A stretch of DNA of 64,000 nt from Ardenticatenaceae bacterium (GTDB taxonomy: Bacteria; Chloroflexota; Anaerolineae; Promineifilales; Promineifilaceae), in contig JACKBT010000016.1 in assembly GCA_020634415.1 (NCBI GenBank), positions 46,502 through 110,501 on the forward strand, written 5' to 3'. A program made the translations under genes and the position numbers. Below the pieces are notes generated by a model, which worked only from the letters and a program-made list of their open reading frames with translations, was not told the DNA's origin and did not search any database. Shown here piece by piece: positions 53,208 through 62,274 of this stretch (its first letter is position 1; the number at the start of each line of letters is the position of its first letter).

Positions 53208-54119
53208 ATGAGTAAAACAACCATTGTGATTGGCACACGCACGTCAAAGCTGGCGTTGTGGCAGACGAATCACGTTAAACAGCAGTTAGAGAGACGATGG
53301 CCGGGGGTGGTGTGCCGCCTGGAGCCGTTTGTGACGCAGGGGGATAAGACGCTGGACAGGCCGCTGCCGCAGATTGGGGGCAAGGGGCTGTTTACGGCCG
53401 AATTGGAAGATGCGCTGAGGAACGGCCGTATTGACCTGGCCGTCCATTCCCTCAAAGATTTGCCGATTGAAGATGGGCCGGGTTTGACGCTGGGCGCGAT
53501 TGGCAGCCGCGCTGATGTGCGCGATGTGTTGATTGCCCCGCATGGCCTAACGCTGGCGACGCTGCCGCAAGGGGCCGTGGTGGGCACGAGTAGTTTACGC
53601 CGTCAGGCGCAGCTATTGGCCCATCGCCCCGATTTGCAGGTGCGCTCGATTCGGGGGAATGTGGACACGCGGATTGGCAAGGTGATGGCGGGGGAGTATG
53701 AAGCGGCCGTTTTGGCCGGAGCAGGCGTGACGCGGCTGGGGCTGGATGATTGCATCAGTGAATGGCTGCCGCTGGAGATGATGCTGCCGGCGCCGGGGCA
53801 GGGGGCGTTGGCCGTGCAGTGCCGCGCCGATGATTCCGCCACCTTGGAACTGCTGGCGGCGATTGATGAGGCAGTGACGCGGGCGTGTGTAACGGCCGAA
53901 CGTGCTTTTCTGGGCGGCTTGGGTGGCGGCTGTTCGCTGCCAGTGGGAGCCTATGCCCAAATGCGGGATGATGGGATTTATCTGGCGGGTTTGGTGGCGG
54001 CGGATAGTGGTAAGAGTGTGATAAGGGTGGTGGGAAACGGCCGTAATCCCCAACAACTCGGCACAGATTTAGCCGAAGAAGCCCTGGCCGAAGGGGCAGA
54101 GGTGCTACTGCATGGCTAA
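53208..54119 (+). CDS. hemC: Porphobilinogen deaminase (hydroxymethylbilane synthase)
   Basis: A 303-aa HemC joining four porphobilinogens. GTRTSKLALWQTNHV opens the protein, KDLPIEDGPGLTLGAIGSRADVRDVL is typical, and the dipyrromethane cofactor Cys lies in FLGGLGGGCSLPVG (about 243). Size is standard. The ATG at 53208 is only two bases after a hairpin, so the ribosome site is unclear. It overlaps hemD by 8 bases. Confidence 0.96.
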   Translation: MSKTTIVIGTRTSKLALWQTNHVKQQLERRWPGVVCRLEPFVTQGDKTLDRPLPQIGGKGLFTAELEDALRNGRIDLAVHSLKDLPIEDGPGLTLGAIGSRADVRDVLIAPHGLTLATLPQGAVVGTSSLRRQAQLLAHRPDLQVRSIRGNVDTRIGKVMAGEYEAAVLAGAGVTRLGLDDCISEWLPLEMMLPAPGQGALAVQCRADDSATLELLAAIDEAVTRACVTAERAFLGGLGGGCSLPVGAYAQMRDDGIYLAGLVAADSGKSVIRVVGNGRNPQQLGTDLAEEALAEGAEVLLHG

Positions 54120-54915
54120 ACCGCTCGACGGCAAACGCATTGTCGTCACCCGTAGTCCCGATTTGGCCGAGCCAATGTGTAAGCAGTTAGCCGCTTGGGG
54201 CGCAGTTCCCCTTCGCTTCCCGGTGATTGATTTTGTGCCGCTGCCCGCGCCGGAGCTTGATCTGGCACACTTTGATTGGCTGGTTTTTACGAGTGGGAAT
54301 GGGGTGAGATTCTTCTTCGAGAGACTGGAGACTGGAGATTGGAGATTGGGCACTGATTTGCGAGTGGCGGCGGTGGGGGAGGCGACGGGGCGGTTGTTGG
54401 CTGAATATGGTGTAGACGTTGCTTTTGTGCCGGAGGTGTTTACGGGGGAGGCGTTGGGGTTGGGGTTGGGGGATGTGAGGGGCAAGCGGATTTTGCTGCC
54501 ACGAGCCAAGATTGGGCGGCCGGAGATTGTGGATTTGCTGCGGGAGCGGGGGGCGGTGGTGGATGATGTGGCGTTGTATGAGACGGTAACGGCCGTTGCC
54601 GACCCCGCCGCGTTAGCTGAACTGGACAAGGGTGTGGATGTTCTGACTTTCACCAGCCCGTCTAGTGTGCGGAATTTTTTGAAGATTGTGCCCTCCCCTG
54701 GCTCCTCCCGAAGGGAGGGGAATCCGCTTGTGGCCTGTATTGGCCCCTCGACGGCCGAAGAAGCGGAAAAGAATGGTTTAACAGTCTCAATTGTGCCGGA
54801 TATTTACACGATTGAGGGGTTGATAACGGCCGTTGTTGATTATTTTGAAAGTCGTACCGGAGTAGAGGCTTTAGCCGGAACCGTTCTGGCTAAAGCCTCC
54901 ACTCCTATTAGATAG
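54112..54915 (+). CDS. hemD: Uroporphyrinogen-III synthase with three repeat-derived inserts
   Basis: A 267-aa HemD-type enzyme that closes hydroxymethylbilane to uroporphyrinogen [29 protein letters not shown] and the [16 protein letters not shown] segment with [15 protein letters not shown] place it firmly. Three inserts are coded by repeats: gagactgg words (54319-54350; [11 protein letters not shown]), a ccctccc palindrome (54691-54720; [11 protein letters not shown]) and a gaggctttagcc hairpin (54859-54905) that forms the C-terminus. Function may persist if these are loops. It overlaps hemC and lies 4 bp from hemB. Confidence 0.85.
   Translation: MAKPLDGKRIVVTRSPDLAEPMCKQLAAWGAVPLRFPVIDFVPLPAPELDLAHFDWLVFTSGNGVRFFFERLETGDWRLGTDLRVAAVGEATGRLLAEYGVDVAFVPEVFTGEALGLGLGDVRGKRILLPRAKIGRPEIVDLLRERGAVVDDVALYETVTAVADPAALAELDKGVDVLTFTSPSSVRNFLKIVPSPGSSRREGNPLVACIGPSTAEEAEKNGLTVSIVPDIYTIEGLITAVVDYFESRTGVEALAGTVLAKASTPIR
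54319..54350. repeat. In-frame gagactgg words within hemD
   Basis: cgagagactggagactggag and attggagattgg, the intergenic hairpin words, here without a right arm. Confidence 0.65.
54691..54720. repeat. In-frame ccctccc palindrome within hemD
   Basis: ccctcccctggctcctcccg then aagggagggg. Two short arms with a 15-bp loop. Confidence 0.6.
54859..54905. repeat. Long hairpin forming the 3' end of hemD
   Basis: GGAGTaGAGGCTTTAGCC pairs with GGCTAAAGCCTCcACTCC, 17 of 18 positions, loop ggaaccgttct. It ends a few bases before the stop codon. Confidence 0.7.
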
Positions 54916-54919
54916 AGTT

Positions 54920-55954
54920 ATGATTGATTTACCGACTAAAACGAAGACGCAAACATTGACTGTTCGTCCGCGGCGGCTGCGGCATACGGCCGTTTTGCGG
55001 GCGATGGTGCGGGAGACGGAACTGAATCCGGCCGATTTTATCTATCCTTTGTTTGTGACACACGGGCGGGATGTGAAACGGCCGATCCCCTCCATGCCCG
55101 GCATGAACCAGTTTTCGGTGGCGCAGGCGGTGGCCGAGGCTAAGGCGGTGGCGCGATTGGGTGTACCAGCCGTTATTTTGTTTGGCATTCCCGCCGCCAA
55201 AGACCCCATTGGCGCGGAGAATTTTGCCCACGATGGCATCATTCAGCAGGCCATTCGCGCCATCAAAGACAGCCTGCCGGAGATGGTGGTGGTGACGGAT
55301 GTGTGCCTGTGCGAGTACACGGATCATGGGCATTGTGGGCTGTTGAATGGGGGCAATGGGCAGCGCCCGCAGCCGACGCTGCCGGAAGGGTATGTGTTGA
55401 ATGATGAGACGTTGGCGGTTTTGGGGGAAACGGCCGTTGCCCACGCCGAAGCCGGAGCCGATATTGTGGCCCCCAGTGGCATGATGGATGGTATGGTGGC
55501 CGCCATTCGTGGCTCGTTGGATGAAAACGGCTACCAACATCTGCCCATTATGTCCTACGCCGTCAAATATGCCAGCAGCTTTTATGGCCCCTTCCGCGAT
55601 GCCGCCGATGGTGCGCCCAAGTTTGGCGACCGCAAAACACACCAGATGGACCCGGCCAATGCCCGCGAAGCGCTGCGCGAAGCGGCTTTGGATGTGGCCG
55701 AAGGCGCAGATTTCTTAATGGTGAAGCCCGCGCTGGCTTATCTGGATGTGATTTATCGGGTGAAGCAGCAGTTCCCGGAACTGCCGCTGGCCGCTTATAA
55801 CGTGAGTGGCGAGTATGCCATGATTAAGGCGGCGGCGGCCAATGGCTGGTTGGAGGAGAAGACGGCCGTTTTGGAAACGCTGACTAGCATCAAACGGGCG
55901 GGAGCCGATTTGATTATTACGTATCATGCCAAGGAGGCAGCCGCATGGCTCTAA
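54920..55954 (+). CDS. hemB: Delta-aminolevulinic acid dehydratase
   Basis: A 344-aa HemB joining two 5-aminolevulinates to porphobilinogen. The zinc-type metal site [14 protein letters not shown] (three Cys, about 126-139) and the Schiff-base Lys in [13 protein letters not shown] (about 267) are present. It is preceded by hemD at 4 bp and overlaps hemQ by 10 bases, all consistent with one transcript. Length is standard for the family. Confidence 0.97.
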   Translation: MIDLPTKTKTQTLTVRPRRLRHTAVLRAMVRETELNPADFIYPLFVTHGRDVKRPIPSMPGMNQFSVAQAVAEAKAVARLGVPAVILFGIPAAKDPIGAENFAHDGIIQQAIRAIKDSLPEMVVVTDVCLCEYTDHGHCGLLNGGNGQRPQPTLPEGYVLNDETLAVLGETAVAHAEAGADIVAPSGMMDGMVAAIRGSLDENGYQHLPIMSYAVKYASSFYGPFRDAADGAPKFGDRKTHQMDPANAREALREAALDVAEGADFLMVKPALAYLDVIYRVKQQFPELPLAAYNVSGEYAMIKAAAANGWLEEKTAVLETLTSIKRAGADLIITYHAKEAAAWL

Positions 55955-56682
55955 ATATTACGATTGAAAAAGAGGCGGAAGGCCAGCTAGACATTAGCGA
56001 AAAGGGCAAGCGGGATGGTGAAACGATTTCGCTGAACAGACGCTTGTTTATACAGCTTTTGGCTTTTACGGATGTGACGAATACGGATTTATTGATTGAG
56101 GCTTTGCAAACGGCCGATCTTCAGGCCGTTCTCTATGCTGATCTGAATGATCCCTTTGGCGTGGGCTTGTTGACCTTTAGCCCTGAGCCGGATTATTTTG
56201 TGGAGGTGTTACGGCCGTTTCTCAACGACGATCCCTTCCGCAGCCTCACGCCGCGCCCGGAGATGACGATGCTGGGGCGCACCTACACCATTGGCTATGA
56301 GGCTGACTTGGAACGGGTGCTGATCAATCGCCCCATTGAGCGCGTGACCAACCCCGAATGGCCCTGGGCCGTCTGGTATCCCCTGCGCCGTTCGGGGCAG
56401 TTTGAACAGCTTGCGGCCAATGAGCAGCGCACGATTTTGATGGAACATGGGGGAATCGGCCGTGCCTATGGCGAAGCCGATTTGGCCCATGATGTACGCC
56501 TGGCCTGTCATGGGCTAGGCACAGAGGACAATGATTTTATTGCCGGTCTGGTGGGCAAGGAGCTATATCCCCTCTCCCAAGTGGTGCAGCGAATGCGCAA
56601 GACGAAGCAGACATCGCTCTATTTGGAGAAGTTGGGGCCGTTTTTTATTGGCAAGGCGATTTGGCAGAAGAAAGGAGACTAG
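55945..56682 (+). CDS. hemQ: Coproheme decarboxylase (HemQ/ChdC)
   Basis: A 245-aa chlorite-dismutase-family Hem[12 protein letters not shown] holds the Tyr (about 145) linked to decarboxylation, and [21 protein letters not shown] gives the likely proximal heme-ligand His. HemQ converts coproheme to heme b, so this organism uses the coproporphyrin-dependent branch. The coding overlap with hemB (ATGGCTCTAA) suggests coupled translation. A hairpin separates it from hemE. Confidence 0.93.
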   Translation: MALNITIEKEAEGQLDISEKGKRDGETISLNRRLFIQLLAFTDVTNTDLLIEALQTADLQAVLYADLNDPFGVGLLTFSPEPDYFVEVLRPFLNDDPFRSLTPRPEMTMLGRTYTIGYEADLERVLINRPIERVTNPEWPWAVWYPLRRSGQFEQLAANEQRTILMEHGGIGRAYGEADLAHDVRLACHGLGTEDNDFIAGLVGKELYPLSQVVQRMRKTKQTSLYLEKLGPFFIGKAIWQKKGD

Positions 56683-56735
56683 AGACTAGAGATTGGAGAC
56701 TAGAGACTAAACCAGTCTCCAATCTCTAGTCTTCT
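56673..56735. repeat. Tandem-word hairpin (gagactag family)
   Basis: aggagactagagactagaga and ttggagactagagac, pairing with gtctccaatctctagtcttc. It overlaps the hemQ stop codon. Confidence 0.65.
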
Positions 56736-56742
56736 CAAGAAG

Positions 56743-57795
56743 ATGACACAACAAGAACCAAACTCTCGATTTTTACGGGCCTGTCGGCGGCTGGAAGTGG
56801 ATTGCACGCCGATTTGGCTGATGCGGCAGGCGGGGCGGTATATGGCCGAGTATCGTGCCATCCGCGAGAAACATGCCATGCTGGATGTGATGCGCTCGCC
56901 GGAGCTGTCGGCGGAGGTGACGCTGCAGCCGATTAAGGCGTTTGACCTGGATGCGGCGATTATTTTTTCGGACATTTTGCCGCCGCTGCAAGGGATGGGG
57001 CTGAATTTGGAATTTGTGAAGGGGGAGGGGCCGGTGATTCATAATCGCATTGAACGGCCGTATGACATTGACCTCCTGGCTACGCCACCTGCCGAGCAGA
57101 CGATGGGGGCCACTTTGGCGGCCATCAAATTGGTCGTGGCCGAGCTGGAGCCGCGTGGCATTCCGCTGATCGGCTTTGCTGGTGCGCCCTTTACGCTGGC
57201 GAGTTATGCAATTGAGGGCGGTGGCTCCAAGACCTATGCCCGCACCAAAGCACTGATGTATAGTGAACCGGCTGCCTGGCAGCGGCTGATGAACAAGCTG
57301 GTGACGGTGCAGGCCGATTACCTCATCAAGCAGGCACAGGCGGGAGCCTCGGCTTTGCAAATCTTTGATTCGTGGGCAGGGATGGCTTTGGGGCAGTACG
57401 ACTATGGGCGTTATGTGCAGCCCTACAACACGAAGCTGCTGCAACTGCTGGCGCGAGCCAATGTACCCACGATTAATTTCAGCACAGGTACGTTCCCCTA
57501 TCTCGAGGATGTGGCGGCCTGTGGCGGCGATGTGATTGGGGTGGATTGGCGGATGCCGCTGGCGGCGGCCTGGCAGAAGGTGGGTGATGACAGGGCAGTG
57601 ATGGGTAATTTGGACCCGGTGGCTTTGTTAGCGCCCTGGCGTGAGTTGAAGTTTCGGGTGGATGAGGTGTTGGCGGGGGCAAACGGCCGTCGCGGTCACA
57701 TTTTCAACCTCGGTCACGGCATTTTCCCCAACACGCCGGTGGATAACGTGCGGCGGTTGGTGGATTACGTGCATGAGAAGACGGGTAATCGGTGA
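56743..57795 (+). CDS. hemE: Uroporphyrinogen decarboxylase
   Basis: A 350-aa HemE that removes four carboxyl groups to give coproporphyrinogen III. PIWLMRQAGRYMAEYR (about 20-35) is the family signature, and GFAGAPFTLASYAIEGG is the second one. Length is normal. It follows hemQ after a hairpin and precedes hemH after another. No Shine-Dalgarno sequence stands out beyond AAGAAG. Confidence 0.97.
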   Translation: MTQQEPNSRFLRACRRLEVDCTPIWLMRQAGRYMAEYRAIREKHAMLDVMRSPELSAEVTLQPIKAFDLDAAIIFSDILPPLQGMGLNLEFVKGEGPVIHNRIERPYDIDLLATPPAEQTMGATLAAIKLVVAELEPRGIPLIGFAGAPFTLASYAIEGGGSKTYARTKALMYSEPAAWQRLMNKLVTVQADYLIKQAQAGASALQIFDSWAGMALGQYDYGRYVQPYNTKLLQLLARANVPTINFSTGTFPYLEDVAACGGDVIGVDWRMPLAAAWQKVGDDRAVMGNLDPVALLAPWRELKFRVDEVLAGANGRRGHIFNLGHGIFPNTPVDNVRRLVDYVHEKTGNR

Positions 57796-57871
57796 ACGGT
57801 GAACGGTAATCGGTGAATGGTGAACGGTGAACCGATTACTGATTACGGATAACCGATTACCGATAACGGAC
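57785..57871. repeat. Tandem-word hairpin (ggtgaacggt / accgattac)
   Basis: gtaatcggtgaacggtgaac and gaatggtgaacgg pair with gattactgattacgg, ataaccgattaccgataac. It runs across the hemE stop. Words match 44091-44130. Confidence 0.65.
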
Positions 57872-57878
57872 AACAAAT

Positions 57879-58814
57879 ATGAACTATCCAATAGGTGTAC
57901 TGATCATGGCCTATGGCGGGCCGAACAATCTGGATGAGGTTCCGGGTTATTTAGCAGATATTCGCAGCGGGCGGGTGACGACAACGGCCGTGTTGGAGGA
58001 GATTACCAACAACTATCGGCAAATCGGGGGCAAATCGCCGCTGCTGGAGTTTACGCTGGCCCAGGTGGAGGCCATTAAGAGCCAACTTGATCCGGCCAGG
58101 TTTAGGGTGTATTTGGGGATGCGCCATTGGGCACCCTGGCTGGAGGATGCCGTGCGCGATATGTTGGATGATGGCATTACCCAGGCCGTGAGCATGGTGC
58201 TGGCTCCCCATTTTAGCAAGATGAGCATTACCAAGTACCAGGACAAGATTGCTGAGGCACTGGAAATGTATCGTGGGCAGATTGAGTTTGCCCATATCAA
58301 CAGCTACCACGATGTGCCAGGGCTGATTGAGCCGCTGGCTGACCGTGTGGTGGATGGCCTGAATCGCTGGCCGGAAGAAGAGCGCGAGGACGTGCATGTG
58401 ATTTTTAGTGCCCACAGCCTGCCGGAGCGGATTATCAAGATGGGTGATCCCTATGACCGCCAATTACGCGAGACGGCGCGGTTAATCGCCGAAAAGGTGG
58501 GATTGGCAGACGAGCAGTGGTCGTGGAGTTATCAATCGGCGGGGCGCAGCCCGGAACCCTGGCTGGGGCCGCAGATTGAGGATCATATTCCGGCGTTGGC
58601 GGAGCAGGGGATTAAGAAGATGGTCAGTATTCCGGTGGGGTTTGTGTGTGACCATGTGGAGATTTTGTTTGACATTGATTTGAAGGCACAGGCGGAGGCG
58701 AAGCGGTGTGAGGTGCGGTTGGAACGGCCGTCTGCCCTGAACACCGACCCCGTGTTTATGAAGCAGTTGGCTGAACTGATTGTGCGGCGAGCGGGTGAGG
58801 CGGGGTGGGGTTAG
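57879..58814 (+). CDS. hemH: Ferrochelatase (coproporphyrin ferrochelatase type)
   Basis: A 311-aa HemH that inserts iron into the porphyrin. VLIMAYGGPNNLDEVPGYL opens it, the catalytic His lies in VIFSAHSLPERII (about 175), and the ending PVGFVCDHVEILFDIDLKAQ is diagnostic. With hemQ in the operon it probably acts on coproporphyrin III (the CpfC role). No C-terminal Cys for a 2Fe-2S cluster is evident. The start is ATG 57879, directly after a hairpin. Confidence 0.96.
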   Translation: MNYPIGVLIMAYGGPNNLDEVPGYLADIRSGRVTTTAVLEEITNNYRQIGGKSPLLEFTLAQVEAIKSQLDPARFRVYLGMRHWAPWLEDAVRDMLDDGITQAVSMVLAPHFSKMSITKYQDKIAEALEMYRGQIEFAHINSYHDVPGLIEPLADRVVDGLNRWPEEEREDVHVIFSAHSLPERIIKMGDPYDRQLRETARLIAEKVGLADEQWSWSYQSAGRSPEPWLGPQIEDHIPALAEQGIKKMVSIPVGFVCDHVEILFDIDLKAQAEAKRCEVRLERPSALNTDPVFMKQLAELIVRRAGEAGWG

Positions 58815-58884
58815 GGAGATTGGAGACTGGAGACTGGGGACTAGAGACTGGAGACTAACCAGTCTCTAGTCTCTAGTCTCCTCT
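58814..58884. repeat. Tandem-word hairpin (gagactgg family)
   Basis: agggagattggagactggag, ggactagagactggag and accagtctctagtctctagt then ctcctcttt. Between hemH and hemL. Confidence 0.7.
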
Positions 58885-58897
58885 TTAAGGAACAGAG

Positions 58898-60181
58898 ATG
58901 AATATTCAAAAATCGGTAAATTTATTTGAGAAGGCGCAAGGGTTGCTGCCGGGTGGTGTGGATTCGCCGGTGCGGGCGTTTCGGGCGGTGGGGGGGCAGC
59001 CGTTGTTTATGGAGCGGGGTGAGGGGGCGTATCTGGTGGATGTGGATGGCAATCGTTTTGTGGATTATGTGTTGTCGTGGGGGCCGTTGATTTTGGGCCA
59101 CGCTCATCCTGAGGTGGTGGCGGCGTTGGCGGAGACGGCCGTTAAAGGCACCAGTTTCGGCGCACCCAGCCCCCTCGAATTGGAATTGGCGCAGTTGGTC
59201 ATGGACTTTATGCCCAACATTGAGATGCTGCGCTTCGTCAACTCTGGCACGGAGGCGACGATGACGGCTTTGCGGCTGGCGCGGGCCTATACGGGGCGCA
59301 ACAAGATCATCAAGTTCGAGGGCAATTATCACGGCCATGCCGATATGCTGCTGGTGCAGGCGGGGTCGGGGGTAGCCACGCTGGGTTTGCCCGATTCGCC
59401 CGGTGTGCCAGTGGCGACAACGGCCGATACGCTGGTGGCTCCGTTTAATGATGTGACGGCCGTTCGCCAACTCTTTGCCCAATTCCCTGACCAGATTGCG
59501 GCGGTGATTGTGGAGCCTGTGGCCGGCAATATGGGGGTTGTGCCGCCAGTGCCGGGCTTTTTGGAGGGGCTGCGGGAGATAACGGCCGATCATCAAGCCC
59601 TTCTCATTTTCGACGAAGTGATGACGGGTTTCCGCGTTCATCCTGGTGGCGCACAGACCCTTTATGGCATCAAGCCCGATTTGACGACGTTGGGCAAAGT
59701 GATTGGCGGCGGTTTGCCGGTGGGGGCTTATGGCGGGCGGCGCGAGATTATGCAGATGGTTGCGCCTGTTGGCCCCATGTATCAGGCGGGCACGCTGTCG
59801 GGTAATCCCCTGGCGATGAGCGCGGGCATTACAACACTAAAGGCCCTGCAAGCGGCGGGTGTGTGGGAGAAGATGGAAGCGGCTGGTGCGAAGCTGGTAG
59901 CGGGTTTGCAGGCAGCAGCGGCAGCGGCGGGTGTGCCGATTGTGGCGGCTCAGGTGGGGACGATGTTTGGCTTTTTCTTTAATGACCAGCCGGTGATTAA
60001 TTGGGCGACGGCCAGCCAGTCGGACACGCAGCGGTTTGGGGTTTATTTCCAGAAGATGCTGGAGAATGGGGTGTATGTGGCTCCTTCGCAGTATGAAGCG
60101 GGCTTTTTGTCTACGGCGCATGGGGAGGTGGAGATTGAATTGACGCTGGCGGCGGCGGAACGGGCGTTTGGGGTGTTGTAG
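58898..60181 (+). CDS. hemL: Glutamate-1-semialdehyde 2,1-aminomutase
   Basis: A 427-aa PLP enzyme that turns glutamate-1-semialdehyde into 5-aminolevulinate. [43 protein letters not shown] and the PLP-Lys segment [18 protein letters not shown] (Lys near 269) are classic. AAGGAAC before the ATG fits the start. It is the last gene of the cluster and converges on the helicase gene with a long hairpin between. Confidence 0.97.
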   Translation: MNIQKSVNLFEKAQGLLPGGVDSPVRAFRAVGGQPLFMERGEGAYLVDVDGNRFVDYVLSWGPLILGHAHPEVVAALAETAVKGTSFGAPSPLELELAQLVMDFMPNIEMLRFVNSGTEATMTALRLARAYTGRNKIIKFEGNYHGHADMLLVQAGSGVATLGLPDSPGVPVATTADTLVAPFNDVTAVRQLFAQFPDQIAAVIVEPVAGNMGVVPPVPGFLEGLREITADHQALLIFDEVMTGFRVHPGGAQTLYGIKPDLTTLGKVIGGGLPVGAYGGRREIMQMVAPVGPMYQAGTLSGNPLAMSAGITTLKALQAAGVWEKMEAAGAKLVAGLQAAAAAAGVPIVAAQVGTMFGFFFNDQPVINWATASQSDTQRFGVYFQKMLENGVYVAPSQYEAGFLSTAHGEVEIELTLAAAERAFGVL

Positions 60182-60182
60182 G

Positions 60183-60253
60183 GGGATTGAAGATTGGAGA
60201 CTGGGGACTGGAGACTGGAGATTGGTTAGTCTCTAGTCTCCAGTCTCTAGTCG
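60183..60253. repeat. Tandem-word hairpin between converging hemL and helicase genes
   Basis: gggattgaagattggagact, ggggactggagactggagat and ttagtctctagtctccagtc, tctagtc. One arm on each side, likely a two-way transcription end. Confidence 0.7.
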
Positions 60254-60256
60254 CTT

Positions 60257-61927
60257 TTAAGCTGTGGTGATGGAGACGGCCGTCTTGCGAATCTTATAAC
60301 TATCGCTGGCTAATACTTGAGAGACCAACTCTTGGGGGATGTCCACCAATGTGTGTTGAGCTTGAATATGAATGGCACCAATGGCGCGGCCGGGGATGTC
60401 GGCGTGGTAGGCGATGGTGCCGACGACATCGTTGGGGCGGATGCCCTGGGCTTTGCCTACGTTCATGACGAGCCGTACCATGCCGCTTTCGTGGGAGGAG
60501 CGGCTGCTGCCGCTGCCGTTATTATTAGCGCGGCGGCTGCCGTTGTTCGCCTGGTTGCCATTGTTGTTGGCGCGTGACGGCCGTTCGCGGCGATTGTTCG
60601 TCTTTTCTACCACTTCGCTGACGGGGTAAATCGGCCGTTGTTTTTCTTCGGCGCGAGCCATTTTGAGGGCAGCGGCGGCCACTTCAACGGGATCGTACCC
60701 TTCAGCAGCCAGGGTTTCTACCAGTTCCTTCTCGCGGCGGCAGCGACCACGCTTCAGCCAAACAAGCATCATTTCCACCAACTGCTTCTCACGGAAGGCT
60801 TGAATATCCTCGACAGAAGGCAGTTGGACGCGGGTGAGTTTGTGTTTGATGTATTTTTCGATGCGGCCTAGCCGGAACTTTTCGCGGGGTGTCACCAGGG
60901 AAATCGCCACGCCTGTTTTGCCCGCCCGCCCTGTGCGCCCCACGCGGTGGACGTAGCTTTCGGAATCATTGGGTAAATCGAAGTTGAAGACGTGGGAGAT
61001 GTCGTCAATATCCAGGCCACGTGCGGCTACATCCGTTGCCACCAGCACCTTAATCTGGTTTTGGCGGAAGCGGTTGAGAACACGCTCGCGGGCATCCTGG
61101 CTCAAATCGCCGTTGAGCGATTCGGCGGGGAAGCCGCGCACGGTCAGTTCGTTGGCGAGTTCGCCTGTGCCCATGCGAGTGCGGGCGAAGATGAGGGCGC
61201 TGTGTATCTCTTCTACCTCAAAGATGCGGGTGAGAGCGGCCGTTTTGTCTTCCTCATTCACCAAAATATAGCGTTGGTCAATGGCTTCTACCGTGCGCTG
61301 TTTGTGCTCAATGGTGATGGCCTGGGGGTTGCGCATGTATTTTTGGGCCAGTTGGCGAATGGGGGGGGGCATGGTGGCGGAGAAGAGGGTGGTTTGCCGT
61401 GTGTTGGGTGTGGCTTCTAGGATGGTTTCGATGTCTTCGATGAAGCCCATGCTTAACATTTCGTCAGCTTCGTCGAGGACGACGGTGCGGACGTGGCTCA
61501 AATCCAGCACTTTTTGCTTCATCAGGTCAATTAGCCGGCCCGGTGTGCCGACGACGATGTCTACGCCGCGTTTGAGACGGCCGATTTGCCGACTGTAGGG
61601 CGCACCACCGTACACAGCCAAGACGTGCATGTCGCTGTGTTGGCCGTATTCGTAGACGGAGCGGGCTACTTGCAAGGCCAGTTCGCGTGTGGGGGCGAGG
61701 ACGAGGGCTTGCACCTGGTTGAGGCCAGGAATGAGACCGTTGAGGATGGGTAGAGAAAAGGCGGCTGTTTTGCCGGTGCCGGTTTGGGCTTGTCCGATCA
61801 CGTCTTGACCAGACAGCATGAGGGGGATAACGGCCGTTTGAATAGGGGTGGGTGTGGTATACCCACGCTCGGTGACGGCTTGCACCAACTGCGGCTGCAA
61901 GCCCAATTCAGAGAATTCGGTTGTCAT
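60257..61927 (-). CDS. DEAD-box RNA helicase with DbpA-type RNA-binding domain
   Basis: A 556-aa CsdA/DeaD-like helicase. Motifs in order: TPIQTAVIP (Q), AQTGTGKT (I), PTRELA (Ia), TPGRL (Ib), DEAD (II), SAT (III), ATDVAARGLD (V), HRVGRTGRAG (VI). A Ser/Asn/Arg-rich linker precedes a DbpA-like domain (MVRLVMNVGKAQGIRPNDVV and on to the end) that binds structured RNA. It unwinds RNA during ribosome assembly or cold stress. AGGAGC before the ATG supports the start. The long leader with a terminator-like hairpin suggests control after transcription starts. Confidence 0.94.
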   Translation of the reverse strand: MTTEFSELGLQPQLVQAVTERGYTTPTPIQTAVIPLMLSGQDVIGQAQTGTGKTAAFSLPILNGLIPGLNQVQALVLAPTRELALQVARSVYEYGQHSDMHVLAVYGGAPYSRQIGRLKRGVDIVVGTPGRLIDLMKQKVLDLSHVRTVVLDEADEMLSMGFIEDIETILEATPNTRQTTLFSATMPPPIRQLAQKYMRNPQAITIEHKQRTVEAIDQRYILVNEEDKTAALTRIFEVEEIHSALIFARTRMGTGELANELTVRGFPAESLNGDLSQDARERVLNRFRQNQIKVLVATDVAARGLDIDDISHVFNFDLPNDSESYVHRVGRTGRAGKTGVAISLVTPREKFRLGRIEKYIKHKLTRVQLPSVEDIQAFREKQLVEMMLVWLKRGRCRREKELVETLAAEGYDPVEVAAAALKMARAEEKQRPIYPVSEVVEKTNNRRERPSRANNNGNQANNGSRRANNNGSGSSRSSHESGMVRLVMNVGKAQGIRPNDVVGTIAYHADIPGRAIGAIHIQAQHTLVDIPQELVSQVLASDSYKIRKTAVSITTA

Positions 61928-61945
61928 GGATTGCTCCTATTGTGG

Positions 61946-62058
61946 TCGTAGAGATGTTGCACTGCAACGTCTCTACCAACATTGCGTTTTGACGAGTCCG
62001 TCTGTCATACCACCCTCACGGGTGATAAGCCCTGTTGTCAGTCCACTACCTGACTCGT
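61946..62058 (-). promoter_or_regulatory. Candidate structured 5' leader of the helicase mRNA
   Basis: Minus strand: GACGAGTC and GACTCGTC pair at the ends of about 68 bases (62058 to 61991). Inside, ATCACCC GTGA GGGTGGT forms a 7-bp hairpin with a GNRA-type loop. A second stem GTAGAGACGTTGC/GCAACATCTCTAC (61976-61948) lies nearer the start codon. I do not recognise a known riboswitch class. Confidence 0.4.
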
Positions 62059-62274
62059 CCCACAAGTGAGCCAATGCGTGGCAACAAAAAACCCGACCAA
62101 CCTGAGTCGGGTTCCATTTTGGAATTTTCAAAACAAACTTTTGCTAAAATTTGAAATCCAAAGGTGGATAACGGCGGGAAGTATACCAAGTTTTGGGGAA
62201 GAATGCCAGAGGGATTTAGAAACGGCCGTCGCTCAAAATTGTAGGGCAACGGCCGTTGCCCCACACTAAAAATC
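62059..62274. other. Intergenic remainder before the helicase leader
   Basis: Between the lipoprotein stop and the leader. On the minus strand TATACT (62185-62180) is a possible -10 for the helicase. Two palindrome copies (acggccgtt types) lie at 62221-62230 and 62249-62258. No gene is visible. Confidence 0.35.
62085..62114 (-). terminator. Rho-independent terminator or attenuator
   Basis: Minus strand AACCCGAC TCAGGTTG GTCGGGTT TTTT: a 7-8 bp stem and a U-tract. It may end the upstream lipoprotein transcript, or act as an attenuator in the helicase leader if the -10 at 62180 is used. Confidence 0.7.

Noticed and set aside
61946..62058. Known riboswitch or ribozyme in the helicase leader
   Set aside because: I checked for a hammerhead core (CTGATGA...GAAA) and common riboswitch boxes by eye and found none; only a generic structured leader is claimed.
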